DNA of 64,000 nucleotides from Maribacter stanieri (GTDB lineage Bacteria; Bacteroidota; Bacteroidia; Flavobacteriales; Flavobacteriaceae): contig NZ_FOYX01000003.1 of assembly GCF_900112245.1 (NCBI RefSeq), forward strand, positions 310,001 to 374,000. The letters run 5' to 3'. Numbering within the stretch: position 1 is the stretch's first letter; every line of letters starts with the position of its first letter. The notes under the pieces are model-generated. The model was not told where the DNA came from and did no database searches. It saw only the letters and a program-made list of their open reading frames with translations. A program made the translations under genes and the position numbers. Of this stretch, positions 63,757-64,000 are shown piece by piece.

Positions 63757-64000
63757 TGTTGGATTACTGAACAGGATTTCAGGTATATTTTTAAAGAGAC
63801 ACATAAATATTGAAAGTTTAAATGTATCTAAGTCAGAAATTGACGATGTATCTAAATTTACGATAGTAGCACATACTACAGAAAAGTGGGTGCATAATAT
63901 TGTCGGACAAATAGAAAAACAAATAGAGGTTATAAAGGCATATTATCATACCGATGAAGAAACTATTTATCAAGAATCGGCTTTGTTTAAAATTGCTTCT
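63713..64000 (+). CDS. ilvN: Acetolactate synthase small subunit, 3' end cut by the window
   Basis: The frame from the ATG at 63713 is open to the last base (96 codons). The N-terminal ACT domain is clear: ENQWFTISVYSENNVGLLNR, SGIFLKRHINIESLNVS, as in IlvN/IlvH small subunits that bind valine for feedback inhibition of the large subunit. The frame is closed 7 bases upstream by TGA, so this is the first possible ATG. The rest of the gene lies beyond the window. Confidence 0.95.
   Translation, partial: MENQWFTISVYSENNVGLLNRISGIFLKRHINIESLNVSKSEIDDVSKFTIVAHTTEKWVHNIVGQIEKQIEVIKAYYHTDEETIYQESALFKIAS

Noticed and set aside
1-64000. CRISPR array, tRNA, rRNA or insertion sequence
   Set aside because: No regularly spaced direct repeats, no cloverleaf-like sequence and no transposase or integrase gene were recognised on either strand.

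Overview
The window is AT-rich and looks like the chromosome of a marine-type member of the Flavobacteriaceae (Bacteroidota), near Maribacter, Zobellia or Cellulophaga. The signs are a SusC/SusD pair, a hybrid two-component sensor of the polysaccharide-locus type, a DUF6090-type protein, a GldL-like membrane protein, frequent absence of Shine-Dalgarno sites, and promoters of the Bacteroidota form TTG-N18-21-TAnnTTTG a few tens of bases before several genes. The species cannot be fixed from sequence alone.

Layout. 1-3908: ankyrin-repeat protein (left end cut), DUF2271 protein and a PepSY-flavodoxin-reductase fusion, a likely metal-reduction module, followed by palindromic intergenic repeats (1494-1601 and 3910-4135). 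4260-6691: a Fur-family regulator followed by a zinc/cadmium/lead-exporting P1B-ATPase. 7087-8058: an aspartoacylase-family hydrolase. 8234-23487: a complete xylan utilisation locus, all on the minus strand (SusC, SusD, GH67 alpha-glucuronidase, hybrid sensor/AraC regulator, GH10 xylanase lipoprotein, GPH symporter, cytoplasmic GH43). 23858-27335: a DUF255 thioredoxin-fold lipoprotein and a DegT-type aminotransferase. 27340-33023: FtsK, LolA, LptG and a RibB whose GTP cyclohydrolase half looks dead, in one minus-strand run. 33087-35359: diacylglycerol kinase and a peroxide-defence cluster (Tpx, thioredoxin-like, small helical protein, AhpC-type peroxiredoxin). 35577-41690: NhaC antiporter, methionine gamma-lyase-like enzyme with a divergent Lrp regulator, dihydrolipoyl dehydrogenase, membrane acyltransferase. 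41819-49744: FMN reductase, TilS, DsbD, penicillin acylase, YifB/ComM. 49806-51386: a rearranged patch where the 3' half of yifB is repeated on the far side of a DUF6090 gene. 51431-55437: M20 peptidase, Tat-exported HisC-like aminotransferase, GldL-like protein, small zinc-binding nuclease-like protein. 55652-59155: 5-oxoproline operon (Nramp-like transporter, PxpA, PxpB, PxpC). 59547-64000: branched-chain amino-acid genes ilvD, ilvB, a methyltransferase and ilvN (right end cut).

How the genes work together. In the xylan locus the hybrid sensor should sense xylo-oligomers in the periplasm and switch on SusC/SusD uptake. The surface xylanase cuts the chain, the exported GH67 removes glucuronic acid, the GPH symporter imports the oligomers, and the cytoplasmic GH43 releases the pentoses. 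The pxp operon carries a transporter-like gene directly fused to the three ATP-dependent 5-oxoprolinase genes. The most unusual points are the yifB duplication (which looks like a single-crossover integration scar), the Nramp-like protein lacking the metal ligands, the methyltransferase between the two acetolactate synthase subunits, the Fur-type regulator on a zinc exporter, and the zinc-finger/PD-(D/E)XK-like small protein. I found no tRNA, rRNA, CRISPR array or transposase gene, and no clear new defence system.
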